A stretch of 64,000 nucleotides of DNA from Flagellimonas_B algarum (lineage in GTDB: Bacteria; Bacteroidota; Bacteroidia; Flavobacteriales; Flavobacteriaceae), in the NCBI RefSeq assembly GCF_040513375.1, contig NZ_JBEVTG010000002.1:1302001-1366000 (forward strand), given 5' to 3'. Each line of letters begins with the position of its first letter. The stretch's first letter is position 1. The notes under the pieces were generated by a model. It ran no database searches. It had not been told where the DNA came from and saw nothing but the letters and a program-made list of their open reading frames with translations. The position numbers and the translations under genes were made by a program. Of the stretch, positions 17,247 through 24,590 are shown piece after piece.

Positions 17247-17921
17247 ATGGAAACAATGAAAAAAATTACACTGAAAACGCCGTGCACCGAAGATTTTGAA
17301 GGTTTTGAACCGACCCGATCCGGGGGCTTCTGCCAAAGCTGCAGCAAGGAAGTCATCGATTTTACCCAAATGGGCAGAGACGAGATGATGCAACGTCTGG
17401 AACACGGAAAAGATGCCTTGTGCGGTCGTTTCAAGATCGGTCAACTATTCGATCCCCTCAAGCGTAGACATGGACTGCGATTGGCCGGTTTCTCACTATT
17501 GGGCGTTTTGGCTACCCAAAACTTGCAGGCACAAGAGGTCACGACCTCAATCGATACTGATAAAGCCGTAGTTACCGCGACCGTGGGTGAATCCATAGTC
17601 TCAGGAACCGTATTCGATGACCAGGGTATTCCGATGGTCGGAGCCAATGTAGTCTTGAAGGATAGTGAACTTTGGACAACAACGGACTTCAACGGTAAGT
17701 TCGAATTTCCAAAACCCCTAAAAGTAGGGGACACTTTGCTTTTCAGTTTCTTGGGCTATGACACCAAGTCTTATGAGGTCACGAAAGAGACAGGCCAAAA
17801 GGTGGTGATTACGGTACAATTCGATCAAGCCGATATCCTCTTAATGGGTGAAGTCATGGTAGAAGGACTCTATAGCAGTACGCCGGACCCGATCAAAAAA
17901 CATCCCCAAAACAGAAGATAA
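17247..17921 (+). CDS. Membrane-anchored carboxypeptidase-regulatory-like domain protein
   Basis: 224 residues from the ATG at 17247. The N-terminal 60 residues hold a Bacteroidota-type motif with Cys in KTPCTEDF and GGFCQSCSKEVIDFT, and a further Cys in ALCGRF. A hydrophobic segment (LAGFSLLGVLATQNLQAQ, about residue 78-95) follows, then a CarboxypepD_reg beta-sandwich (VSGTVFDDQGIPMVGANVVL) ending in a basic tail. The Cys-rich cap probably faces the cytoplasm and the sandwich the periplasm. The stop overlaps the transglutaminase start by one base (TAATG), so the two are coupled. Confidence 0.75.
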   Translation: METMKKITLKTPCTEDFEGFEPTRSGGFCQSCSKEVIDFTQMGRDEMMQRLEHGKDALCGRFKIGQLFDPLKRRHGLRLAGFSLLGVLATQNLQAQEVTTSIDTDKAVVTATVGESIVSGTVFDDQGIPMVGANVVLKDSELWTTTDFNGKFEFPKPLKVGDTLLFSFLGYDTKSYEVTKETGQKVVITVQFDQADILLMGEVMVEGLYSSTPDPIKKHPQNRR

Positions 17922-18928
17922 TGCGGATCTTTATCCTAATGTATCTTACATGTATTGCGGCATTTGGGCAATGGGAAGCAAAGAATGGCATTGCCTACCA
18001 TAAAGCCGATAGCATTGCCGCAATACATCATGGGATGTCACTTGACAACCTACCGCTACTTGCATTTCGCCTGACCAAAGACCTACCGACCGAGCATGAA
18101 AAATTCAGGGCGATTTTCACATGGGTAAGCACCAACATCGCAAACGATTACGATGCCTTCACCAAAACAAAGCACCGGCGTCAAAAATTAAGGAAAAAGC
18201 CTTTGGCATTCGAACAATGGAACCGCAAGTATTTGCCGACCATGTTCAAAAACCTATTGAAGAAGAAAAAAACCGCTTGTAGCGGATATGCCTATCTGAT
18301 TCGCGAACTTTCATCTTTATCAGGGCTTGATTGCCGCATCGTGGATGGTTACGGACGTACCGCGCATACCACTTTGAATGAACAAAGTGTTGCCAACCAT
18401 TCATGGAATGCCGTTGATTTGGAGGGAAACTGGTATTTATGCGATGCTACTTGGTCGGCAGGAAGCATCCGGTTTGAAAAGGAGTCCATATCCTTCAAAC
18501 CCGATTTCAATGACATCTATTTCTTGCCCGACCCTAAACTGTTCATCAAGAACCATTATCCGATCGAGCCACGGTGGACCTTGCTCGAAGAGCCACCCTC
18601 CTTCAAGACGTTTATCACTGGACCTATTATTTATCGATCGGCGTTCAAAAACCGATTAAACCCAACCTACCCTGCCACCATGGACGTCGCGCTCAAAGTC
18701 GACCAACCCCTTGAGTTCACCATAGAACAACTTGACAATCCGGCTGACCGGCCGATGCGGTTCGTTATCAATAAAAATGGAAAAACCACAGAGATCGACC
18801 CGATCCACTACCGCAATGGTGATACCATCCACCTTCGGCATTCCTTCAAAAAGCGAGGGCAATACGACCTCCATATCTTCTCAGGTAACCAGGCCATTTC
18901 AACCTATGTCGTTAAGGTCGTTCGGTAA
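17921..18928 (+). CDS. Secreted transglutaminase-like (cysteine protease fold) protein
   Basis: 335 residues with a short signal peptide (MRIFILMYLTCIAAFGQ). The transglutaminase-like core has catalytic Cys in TACSGYAYLIRELS, His in NHSWNAVDLEG and Asp in YLCDATW. The C-terminal 100 residues look like a beta-sandwich. Bacterial members are usually periplasmic peptidases or cross-linkers. It starts within the stop codon of the upstream anchored protein, suggesting a functional pair. Confidence 0.82.
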   Translation: MRIFILMYLTCIAAFGQWEAKNGIAYHKADSIAAIHHGMSLDNLPLLAFRLTKDLPTEHEKFRAIFTWVSTNIANDYDAFTKTKHRRQKLRKKPLAFEQWNRKYLPTMFKNLLKKKKTACSGYAYLIRELSSLSGLDCRIVDGYGRTAHTTLNEQSVANHSWNAVDLEGNWYLCDATWSAGSIRFEKESISFKPDFNDIYFLPDPKLFIKNHYPIEPRWTLLEEPPSFKTFITGPIIYRSAFKNRLNPTYPATMDVALKVDQPLEFTIEQLDNPADRPMRFVINKNGKTTEIDPIHYRNGDTIHLRHSFKKRGQYDLHIFSGNQAISTYVVKVVR

Positions 18929-18955
18929 TCCAATGAAAGAACGATCAAGCGATTT

Positions 18956-19681
18956 CTAAAAACTGAGTTTATCTTTAAAAAGGTAAGACTGTCGTCTAGA
19001 GACCTCGATTTCTTCCCCATTGCCCATGACCAGCTTCAGTTTGCCATTGAACCATGGCACCACTTCTTTGATGAAATTCGTATTGACGATCTGCTGTCGA
19101 TTGGTCCTGAAAAAGTTGGCTTCAGGAAGCTTTTCCTCGATCTGTTGCAATGATTTATAGAGCATGGGCCGCTCTTCGGCGAAAAACACCCGGGTATAGT
19201 TGCCAACGATTTCAAAATGGGAGATTTCATCGATTTTGACCAACCAGCAACGTTCCCCATCTTTTATGAAGATCTGACTACTTCCGGTCAATCTTGTTGC
19301 GGTGGTGTCCGTATCCGAAGTTTTCTCAAGCTGGACCTTGACTTTCTCAATGGCCAGACCAAAACGCTTGGCATTAATGGGTTTTAAAAGGTAATCCAAA
19401 GCGTTGTATTCGAATGACTTGATAGCATATTCATCGAATGCCGTTGTAAATACGGTAATCGGGACCTCATCGAGCATTTCGAGTAGATCGAACCCGTCTT
19501 TCTCGGGCATATTGATATCCAAAAACAACAGATCCGGAAGTTCTTTTTGCAGCAGCTCAAAACCCATATCCACATTCTCGGCCTCTCCGACCAACTCGAT
19601 TTCGTCGAAAGTCTTGATCAGCTCTTTCAACTCATTTCGGGCCAACCGGGAATCTTCAACGATAACTGCCCGTATTTTCAT
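18956..19681 (-). CDS. LytTR-family response regulator
   Basis: 241 residues. N-terminal receiver domain with the phosphorylated Asp in LLFLDINMPEKDG and the switch Lys in LLKPI; C-terminal LytTR DNA-binding domain with FEIVGNYTRVFF, FFRTNRQQIVNTNFI and a C-terminal RRQSYLFKDKL. Pairs with the kinase just upstream (4-nt overlap). A sequence matching the LytTR consensus lies before the first gene of this operon, which suggests autoregulation. Confidence 0.93.
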   Translation of the reverse strand: MKIRAVIVEDSRLARNELKELIKTFDEIELVGEAENVDMGFELLQKELPDLLFLDINMPEKDGFDLLEMLDEVPITVFTTAFDEYAIKSFEYNALDYLLKPINAKRFGLAIEKVKVQLEKTSDTDTTATRLTGSSQIFIKDGERCWLVKIDEISHFEIVGNYTRVFFAEERPMLYKSLQQIEEKLPEANFFRTNRQQIVNTNFIKEVVPWFNGKLKLVMGNGEEIEVSRRQSYLFKDKLSF

Positions 19682-20736
19682 GTCAATGGAATTTTGATGG
19701 TAGCTTTCACTTCTCCGGCATCTTCACCCAATTCAAAACGGGCTTGGTCACCGTATAACAATCGTAAGCGCTGTCTGATGTTTTTTAATCCCAATTGGGT
19801 ACTGTTCTTTGCGATTTGCAAAACACCGGTATTCTTGACGACTATCGTCAAAACCGAGGCTTCACTTTGAATCGACAACAAAATCCTCCCACCGTTTTTT
19901 AGCGTTGCAATGCCGTGCTTGGCCGCATTTTCGATAAGCAATTGAATGATCATCGGTGGGATTTGCAGTTGCAGACAACCGGGGTCGACCTCTTCAACAT
20001 ATTCCAACCGGTCTTCGAACTGTATCTTGGAAAGCGCGATGTAATTCTCGACCATTTCCAGCTCCTCTGAAACCGCAATGGCATTCACGTTGTTCTTGGT
20101 CAACGAGTAGCGGAGCATTTCAGAAAGTTTGGTCAGCATCTCACGTGATTTTTCAACGTCTTCGAGCATCAAACCTCGAATGTTGTTCAAGCTATTGAAC
20201 ATGAAATGTGGGTTGATCTGCCCTTTCAGGGTGTTCAATTGGGCCTGCTTCAAATTGGTATTCAATTCGAGTCGTTCGATACGATCTTTATTGATCTTCA
20301 TCAAGAGTTTGATGACCAAATAGGTAATGACCCAACATGAGGTGATGAACAACGAATTGAAGACGACGATCCAAGGGCTGTCAAAGGCCTTTAAAATGCC
20401 TTTTTCCGCCTCCGTTATGGTAGGGCCAAACTTGACATAGAGCACCCCGAAACCGATATTCAGACCACCATAGATGATCGAGGCCACTAACGAACTGACC
20501 ACGATCTTTATCAATTCCTTTAGCCCGAAATCCTCGAAGAAAACATTGTGCTTCAAATAGTATCGGAGCAATGTGGTCGTTAGAATACCGATACCTATTC
20601 CCGTAACGATGGAGAAGACCATAAAGGCCGTACTCAACTTGTTCAGAAAAAAAATCGAGATGAGGTTGATAAAACCCCATCCCGCGAATTGCAACGTCCA
20701 GAAGAGTCGATTTCTGCCTTTCTCGCTAATGTTCAT
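19678..20736 (-). CDS. LytS/YehU-type sensor histidine kinase
   Basis: 352 residues. Four membrane helices in the first 150 residues with no large sensor domain, then a His_kinase domain with the phosphorylated His in QINPHFMFNSLNNI and an ATPase domain with LLIENAAKHGI. It probably senses a membrane or cell-wall signal and phosphorylates the overlapping LytTR regulator. Fourth gene of a five-gene operon. Confidence 0.93.
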   Translation of the reverse strand: MNISEKGRNRLFWTLQFAGWGFINLISIFFLNKLSTAFMVFSIVTGIGIGILTTTLLRYYLKHNVFFEDFGLKELIKIVVSSLVASIIYGGLNIGFGVLYVKFGPTITEAEKGILKAFDSPWIVVFNSLFITSCWVITYLVIKLLMKINKDRIERLELNTNLKQAQLNTLKGQINPHFMFNSLNNIRGLMLEDVEKSREMLTKLSEMLRYSLTKNNVNAIAVSEELEMVENYIALSKIQFEDRLEYVEEVDPGCLQLQIPPMIIQLLIENAAKHGIATLKNGGRILLSIQSEASVLTIVVKNTGVLQIAKNSTQLGLKNIRQRLRLLYGDQARFELGEDAGEVKATIKIPLT

Positions 20737-20777
20737 ATTCGAATATTGCTAACGTATCAAAGATATTAAGGATCTGA

Positions 20778-21119
20778 TTAATTGATGACATGAAACAGGA
20801 GCCGACCTATCAAAAACCCAAGACCGAAAAAGACCACAATGGTCCCAAAGGTAATCCCAATGAGCTTGAGAAACCCTTTTTTAGTGGTAATGGTCGACCA
20901 ACTTAACGGCTTTTTTCCGTGCTGATCCGGGGTTTCACACTTGACAAAGGCCGGTGTCCGGTTCAACAGAACCGCGTGTACCAGCATGAGAAGGCCTGCC
21001 GATAATAACAAGGTCGGTTGTAGGGCTTCGGCTTTACCTTGATACACCAGGGTGGCCGTTAGCATCAAGATCAAACCGGCACATATCGATGTATAAAGGG
21101 GCAGGTTTTTCCTTTTCAT
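20778..21119 (-). CDS. Small membrane protein of the LytTR operon
   Basis: 113 residues with three predicted membrane segments (ICAGLILMLTATLVY; LLSAGLLMLVHAVLL; IGITFGTIVVFFGLGFLIG) and one cytosolic or periplasmic loop with a single Cys. No family recognised. It lies 41 nt before the kinase gene and 14 nt after the 61-residue gene, on the same strand. Confidence 0.7.
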   Translation of the reverse strand: MKRKNLPLYTSICAGLILMLTATLVYQGKAEALQPTLLLSAGLLMLVHAVLLNRTPAFVKCETPDQHGKKPLSWSTITTKKGFLKLIGITFGTIVVFFGLGFLIGRLLFHVIN

Positions 21120-21133
21120 GGTATATGTTTTCG

Positions 21134-21319
21134 TTAAACGGTTTTCTCGATCGGTTTCGATCCATTGAATACTACCGATCCGATAAGGGTCAGACCGATG
21201 TACAAGGGGAAAAAGTTGTCAAGGGTCGCCCCTTTCATCCCTAATTCGACGATTCCCGTCAAAACGGAAAGTGCGCCAATGGCGAATACTACTTTTTTGG
21301 TGTTTTCCATGGTTTTCAT
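21134..21319 (-). CDS. Two-helix membrane miniprotein of the LytTR operon
   Basis: 61 residues with two hydrophobic segments (VVFAIGALSVLTGIVELG; FFPLYIGLTLIGSVVF). Starts within the stop of the upstream gene (4-nt overlap), so it is translationally coupled. No family recognised; size and context suggest an accessory to the membrane kinase. Confidence 0.65.
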   Translation of the reverse strand: MKTMENTKKVVFAIGALSVLTGIVELGMKGATLDNFFPLYIGLTLIGSVVFNGSKPIEKTV

Positions 21320-21498
21320 TTGATTGATTTTTTATGGTTGGACAATAAGACAACATGCAATCCCGCTGCGGTGATCAAAGTGGAGATCATCGCTGGATCT
21401 ACCGAAAGAAAGCCCGCTACGAGGATGACGGATGCCCATAACAGGGCACTCAAAATTTCGATATGCGCTATTCTTTGGATGATGGTACTGAATTTCAT
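21316..21498 (-). CDS. Two-helix membrane miniprotein, first gene of the LytTR operon
   Basis: 60 residues with hydrophobic segments ILSALLWASVILVAGFL and MISTLITAAGLHVVLL and a basic C terminus (NHKKSIK). First gene of the five-gene operon that ends with the LytS/LytTR pair. About 120 nt of likely leader separate it from a -7 element at 21621-21628 and the LytTR repeat upstream. Confidence 0.65.
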   Translation of the reverse strand: MKFSTIIQRIAHIEILSALLWASVILVAGFLSVDPAMISTLITAAGLHVVLLSNHKKSIK

Positions 21499-21541
21499 TT
21501 TTTTACTTTAGATGATGGACTCGGTTCCTAATTAGAGTAAA

Positions 21542-21631
21542 ATGCTCAAAACCAAGCTTACGATTATTTTTACCAGCGTTATCATTTTGTTTTTGATTGT
21601 ATTAGCACTTCTGTACAACACAAAAGTATAG
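21542..21631 (+). CDS. Possible 29-residue single-helix peptide
   Basis: Reads as MLKTKLTIIF, a hydrophobic run to LALLY and a basic end (NTKV). It looks like a membrane peptide but lies opposite the likely leader of the LytTR operon. On the other strand the same segment (21532-21585) encodes a 17-residue hydrophobic peptide starting MITLVK, so the hydrophobic look may be a by-product of base composition. Confidence 0.25.
   Translation: MLKTKLTIIFTSVIILFLIVLALLYNTKV
21621..21628 (-). promoter_or_regulatory. -7 promoter element for the LytTR operon
   Basis: TACTTTTG on the minus strand matches TAnnTTTG, 123 nt before the first start codon and 33 nt downstream of the LytTR repeat. A TTTCC stretch lies near the -33 position. 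Confidence 0.5.
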
Positions 21632-21661
21632 GAAGCATGGGGTGACGGAAACTAAATTATG

Positions 21662-21691
21662 ACGAACGGTAAAGGGAGCTTACCGAACGGT
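21662..21691 (-). promoter_or_regulatory. LytTR-type binding site (direct repeat)
   Basis: On the minus strand two nonamers, ACCGTTCGG (21691-21683) and ACCGTTCGT (21670-21662), are separated by exactly 12 nt. Both fit the published LytTR consensus [TA][AC][CA]GTTN[AG][TG] with a 12-13 nt spacer. The site lies upstream of the -7 element, where an activator of this family would bind. Confidence 0.65.
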
Positions 21692-21721
21692 AATGGAAAG
21701 GCGCCAAATTGAAAAAGCGGT

Positions 21722-22249
21722 TTATTTTTCGGGAGGGAATTTGGCGAATACCTTGAATACCACCTTTCTAAGGGCTTCTTCACGCACACTGGGTGAGGCA
21801 TTATCGCGATACCCACTTTCGCTGATCGCCTGCCAAAACAAGGCGTTTTTTTGGGCATCGACGAAATCGAACTGCAGTCTACGTTGCCATCCTGAGTTGC
21901 CAAGGGGGATACCGACCGAAACACCACCCCCTACATTGCGCCCGGTTCCGCCAACACCGACACCGACATTGTTGCTGGCCGTATTGCGAAACTCGCTGCT
22001 CAGGATATTGATATAAAAATCAGGTTCTTCGGCCAACAAATACCCTTTTCCGGCCAGGGTCGTATCGAGATGGTGTAAAAGCCGTTTCTCATCCAACTGA
22101 CTCAGTCCCGTTTCCATATCGATAAAGTAGTTATACGTACTGTAATTGTCAAAGTCGGTGGTGCGATCATAATCATAGCTGACCTTGACCGAAGCACAGG
22201 AAAGTCCGATGAGGACAAGAAACAAGACAAGGATCGCGGAAGTTCTCAT
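21722..22249 (-). CDS. DUF4136 lipoprotein
   Basis: 175 residues with lipobox LIGLSC (Cys18). The DUF4136 fold shows as VSYDYDRTTDFDNYSTY near the N terminus, PDFYINI, a Gly-rich loop (GVGVGGTGRNVGGGVSVG) and a C-terminal REEALRKVVFKVFAKFPP. Members are outer-membrane-associated lipoproteins of unknown role. It ends about 30 nt before the LytTR site. Confidence 0.85.
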   Translation of the reverse strand: MRTSAILVLFLVLIGLSCASVKVSYDYDRTTDFDNYSTYNYFIDMETGLSQLDEKRLLHHLDTTLAGKGYLLAEEPDFYINILSSEFRNTASNNVGVGVGGTGRNVGGGVSVGIPLGNSGWQRRLQFDFVDAQKNALFWQAISESGYRDNASPSVREEALRKVVFKVFAKFPPEK

Positions 22250-22308
22250 AACATGGGGTTCCTCATAAATTTACGAAGAATTCCATGGCCCATGGGCGAT
22301 TCACCGAA

Positions 22309-23310
22309 CTATTCGTTCAACAGCTGCCAAAGCTTGTCTTTCAATTCCTGTACGCCTTGATGTGCGACCGACGAAATAAAAAGATAGGATACGTCTTTGA
22401 AATCCGGTTTGATCATGGCGTCCATTTCACCGATCAGTTCCTCATCGAGCATGTCGCATTTGGAGATGGCCACCAATCTTTTTTTATCCAACAGCTCCGG
22501 ATTGTATCTGCGCAGTTCATCAAGCAAGATCTCATATTCCTTTGAAATATCGTTGCTATCGGCCGGTATCAAGAAAAGTAAGGTCGCATTCCGTTCGATA
22601 TGCCGCAAGAAATAGTGCCCCAAACCTTTGCCTTCGGCAGCACCTTCGATGATTCCGGGAATATCGGCCATCACGAAACTTTGAAAGTCACGGTGTTCGA
22701 CGATACCCAAATTGGGTTTCAAGGTGGTAAACTCGTAATCGGCGATTTTCGGTTTCGCCGAGGTCATTACCGATAACAAGGTCGACTTACCGGCATTTGG
22801 GAAACCGACCAAGCCCACATCGGCCAAAACCTTGAGCTCTAAGGTAAGCTGTCGTTCTTCGCCCCCGGTACCGGGTTGCGCGTATCGTGGAGTCTGATTC
22901 GTAGGCGATTTGAAATGCCAATTACCGCGCCCCCCCATGCCGCCTTTGGCGACGATTTCTTCTTGATCATGCTCGGTAATCTCAAAAAGCACGGCATTCG
23001 TTTCAGTATCGCGGATCACGGTGCCGAGTGGCACTTCGATAAAAACATCGCTACCGTCGGCCCCAGTACTGCGGTTCTTGCTACCGTGTTCACCATGGCC
23101 TGCCTTAAAGTGCTTCTTGAATTTGAACGTAACCAAAGTCCAAAGGTTGTTGTTGCCTTTGACGATGATGTGGCCACCCCGGCCCCCATCTCCCCCATCA
23201 GGCCCGCCTTTGGCCACATATTTCTCACGGTGCAAATGGGAAGACCCCTTGCCACCGTTGCCCGAAGCAACATGTATCTTAACGTAGTCTACGAAATTAC
23301 CTTCGGTCAT
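22309..23310 (-). CDS. obgE: Obg family GTPase (ObgE/CgtA)
   Basis: 333 residues. N-terminal glycine-rich Obg fold (ASGNGGKGSSHLHREKYV; GPDGGDGGRGGHI), then a GTPase domain with G1 GFPNAGKST, G3 DIPGIIEGA and a specificity loop SKCD. It works in late 50S ribosome assembly and stress control. It probably follows the HPRT-adenylate kinase gene in one operon (61 nt gap). The optional C-terminal OCT domain is absent, as usual here. Confidence 0.96.
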   Translation of the reverse strand: MTEGNFVDYVKIHVASGNGGKGSSHLHREKYVAKGGPDGGDGGRGGHIIVKGNNNLWTLVTFKFKKHFKAGHGEHGSKNRSTGADGSDVFIEVPLGTVIRDTETNAVLFEITEHDQEEIVAKGGMGGRGNWHFKSPTNQTPRYAQPGTGGEERQLTLELKVLADVGLVGFPNAGKSTLLSVMTSAKPKIADYEFTTLKPNLGIVEHRDFQSFVMADIPGIIEGAAEGKGLGHYFLRHIERNATLLFLIPADSNDISKEYEILLDELRRYNPELLDKKRLVAISKCDMLDEELIGEMDAMIKPDFKDVSYLFISSVAHQGVQELKDKLWQLLNE

Positions 23311-23371
23311 TGTTTAGGATTTCTAGAATGGATCCCGCATGACCCTGTCGGTCAACCGGGATGAACCGGTT

Positions 23372-24487
23372 TTACAAACCGTCGATGACGGTGCTAAGTC
23401 GTTGGGTAATCTCGTCGATCCCACCTATTCCGTTGACGGAATGGAATTTCCCTTGGGCCTCATAGTAAGCCTTCAAAGGAGCCGTCTTTTGGTTGTACTC
23501 ATCGAAACGGTTTCGGATCTTGTCCTCATCTTGATCATCACTACGACCACTTTGTTTGCCCCTTTCCAACAATCGGGCGACAAGCACATTGTCGTCGGCT
23601 TCCAGGGCAATCGTAGCGTCGACCTTCATATCCTTTGATTCCAAAAAATTATCCAACGCCAAAGCTTGTGCCTCGGTACGCGGAAACCCATCAAAAATGA
23701 ACCCAGCGGCTTCCGGGTTCTTTTCCACCTCGTCTTTCAACATATCGATAGTTACCTCATCGGGAACAAGGTCACCGCGATCGATGTAGGACTTGGCCAA
23801 TTTCCCGAGTTCGGTATCGTTCTTCATATTATATCGAAAAACGTCGCCGGTCGAAATATGCTTTAGATTGTATTTTTCTTTTAAAAATCCCGCTTGGGTT
23901 CCTTTTCCCGCACCGGGTTTTCCAAAAAGTACCAGATTGATCATCGCTGTTTGGTTTAGTTGGTATACTTCTCTTAGGTTTCGACCCAATTCGTTATAAT
24001 CGAGTCCGTATCCTACAATAAAACTGTTGGGAATCTCGATTCCCACATAATCGATCGAATATTCCCCATTGTAAATCTCCGATTTGTAGAACAAGGAAGC
24101 GATCTTGAATTCCTTTACGTTGGTATTCGAAAAAAGATGGACCAACTGTTGCAGGGTCCTTCCCGTATCGATAATATCTTCCAAAATAATGACGCTACGG
24201 CCCTCGATATCTTCGGAAACATCCAATAAGGTCTCAACAATACCGGTCGAGGTCAACCCCTGATAAGAGCTCAACTTAACGAAAGTCACCTCACAAGGGT
24301 GGTCATAGGCTTTCAAAAAATCGGAAACGAACATGAAAGAGCCATTGAGTACCCCCACGAAAATGGGTGTTTCGTCGCCATAATCCCCTGCGATTTGATC
24401 AGCCATTCGCCGAACCGCCGCCAAAATCTCCGTTTCGCTGAGAAACGGTTTAAAGGATTTGTCATGTAAACGTATCAAAGGTCTCAT
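23372..24487 (-). CDS. Fused hypoxanthine phosphoribosyltransferase - adenylate kinase
   Basis: 371 residues with two enzymes in one frame. Residues 1-180 are a type I phosphoribosyltransferase (GVLNGSFMF; PRPP loop VIILEDIIDTGRTL), which salvages hypoxanthine or guanine. From about residue 182 a complete short adenylate kinase begins at an internal Met (MINLVLFGKPGAGKGTQAG), with FDGFPRTEAQA, a short lid and the C-terminal KxxxPLxxYY-type end (KTAPLKAYYEAQGK). The joined product links purine salvage to nucleotide balance. I choose ATG 24487 over a GTG two codons upstream. Upstream TATCTTTG is a likely promoter. Confidence 0.9.
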   Translation of the reverse strand: MRPLIRLHDKSFKPFLSETEILAAVRRMADQIAGDYGDETPIFVGVLNGSFMFVSDFLKAYDHPCEVTFVKLSSYQGLTSTGIVETLLDVSEDIEGRSVIILEDIIDTGRTLQQLVHLFSNTNVKEFKIASLFYKSEIYNGEYSIDYVGIEIPNSFIVGYGLDYNELGRNLREVYQLNQTAMINLVLFGKPGAGKGTQAGFLKEKYNLKHISTGDVFRYNMKNDTELGKLAKSYIDRGDLVPDEVTIDMLKDEVEKNPEAAGFIFDGFPRTEAQALALDNFLESKDMKVDATIALEADDNVLVARLLERGKQSGRSDDQDEDKIRNRFDEYNQKTAPLKAYYEAQGKFHSVNGIGGIDEITQRLSTVIDGL

Positions 24488-24500
24488 TTTCACAGGAGCG

Positions 24501-24508
24501 CAAAGATA
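24501..24508 (-). promoter_or_regulatory. -7 promoter element for the HPRT-adenylate kinase gene
   Basis: TATCTTTG on the minus strand, identical to the mpl element, 13 nt before the ATG. Confidence 0.5.
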
Positions 24509-24563
24509 GCATTTTTTGAATGCGCCCTTGCCGGCATGCCTTTATCCTTTGGTGAATTCGATG

Positions 24564-24571
24564 TATTTTTG
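24564..24571 (+). promoter_or_regulatory. -7 promoter element for purK-purE
   Basis: TATTTTTG matches TAnnTTTG, 19 nt before the purK ATG; divergent from the HPRT-adenylate kinase promoter. Confidence 0.45.
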
Positions 24572-24590
24572 CTAGCATTACAACATCGTC

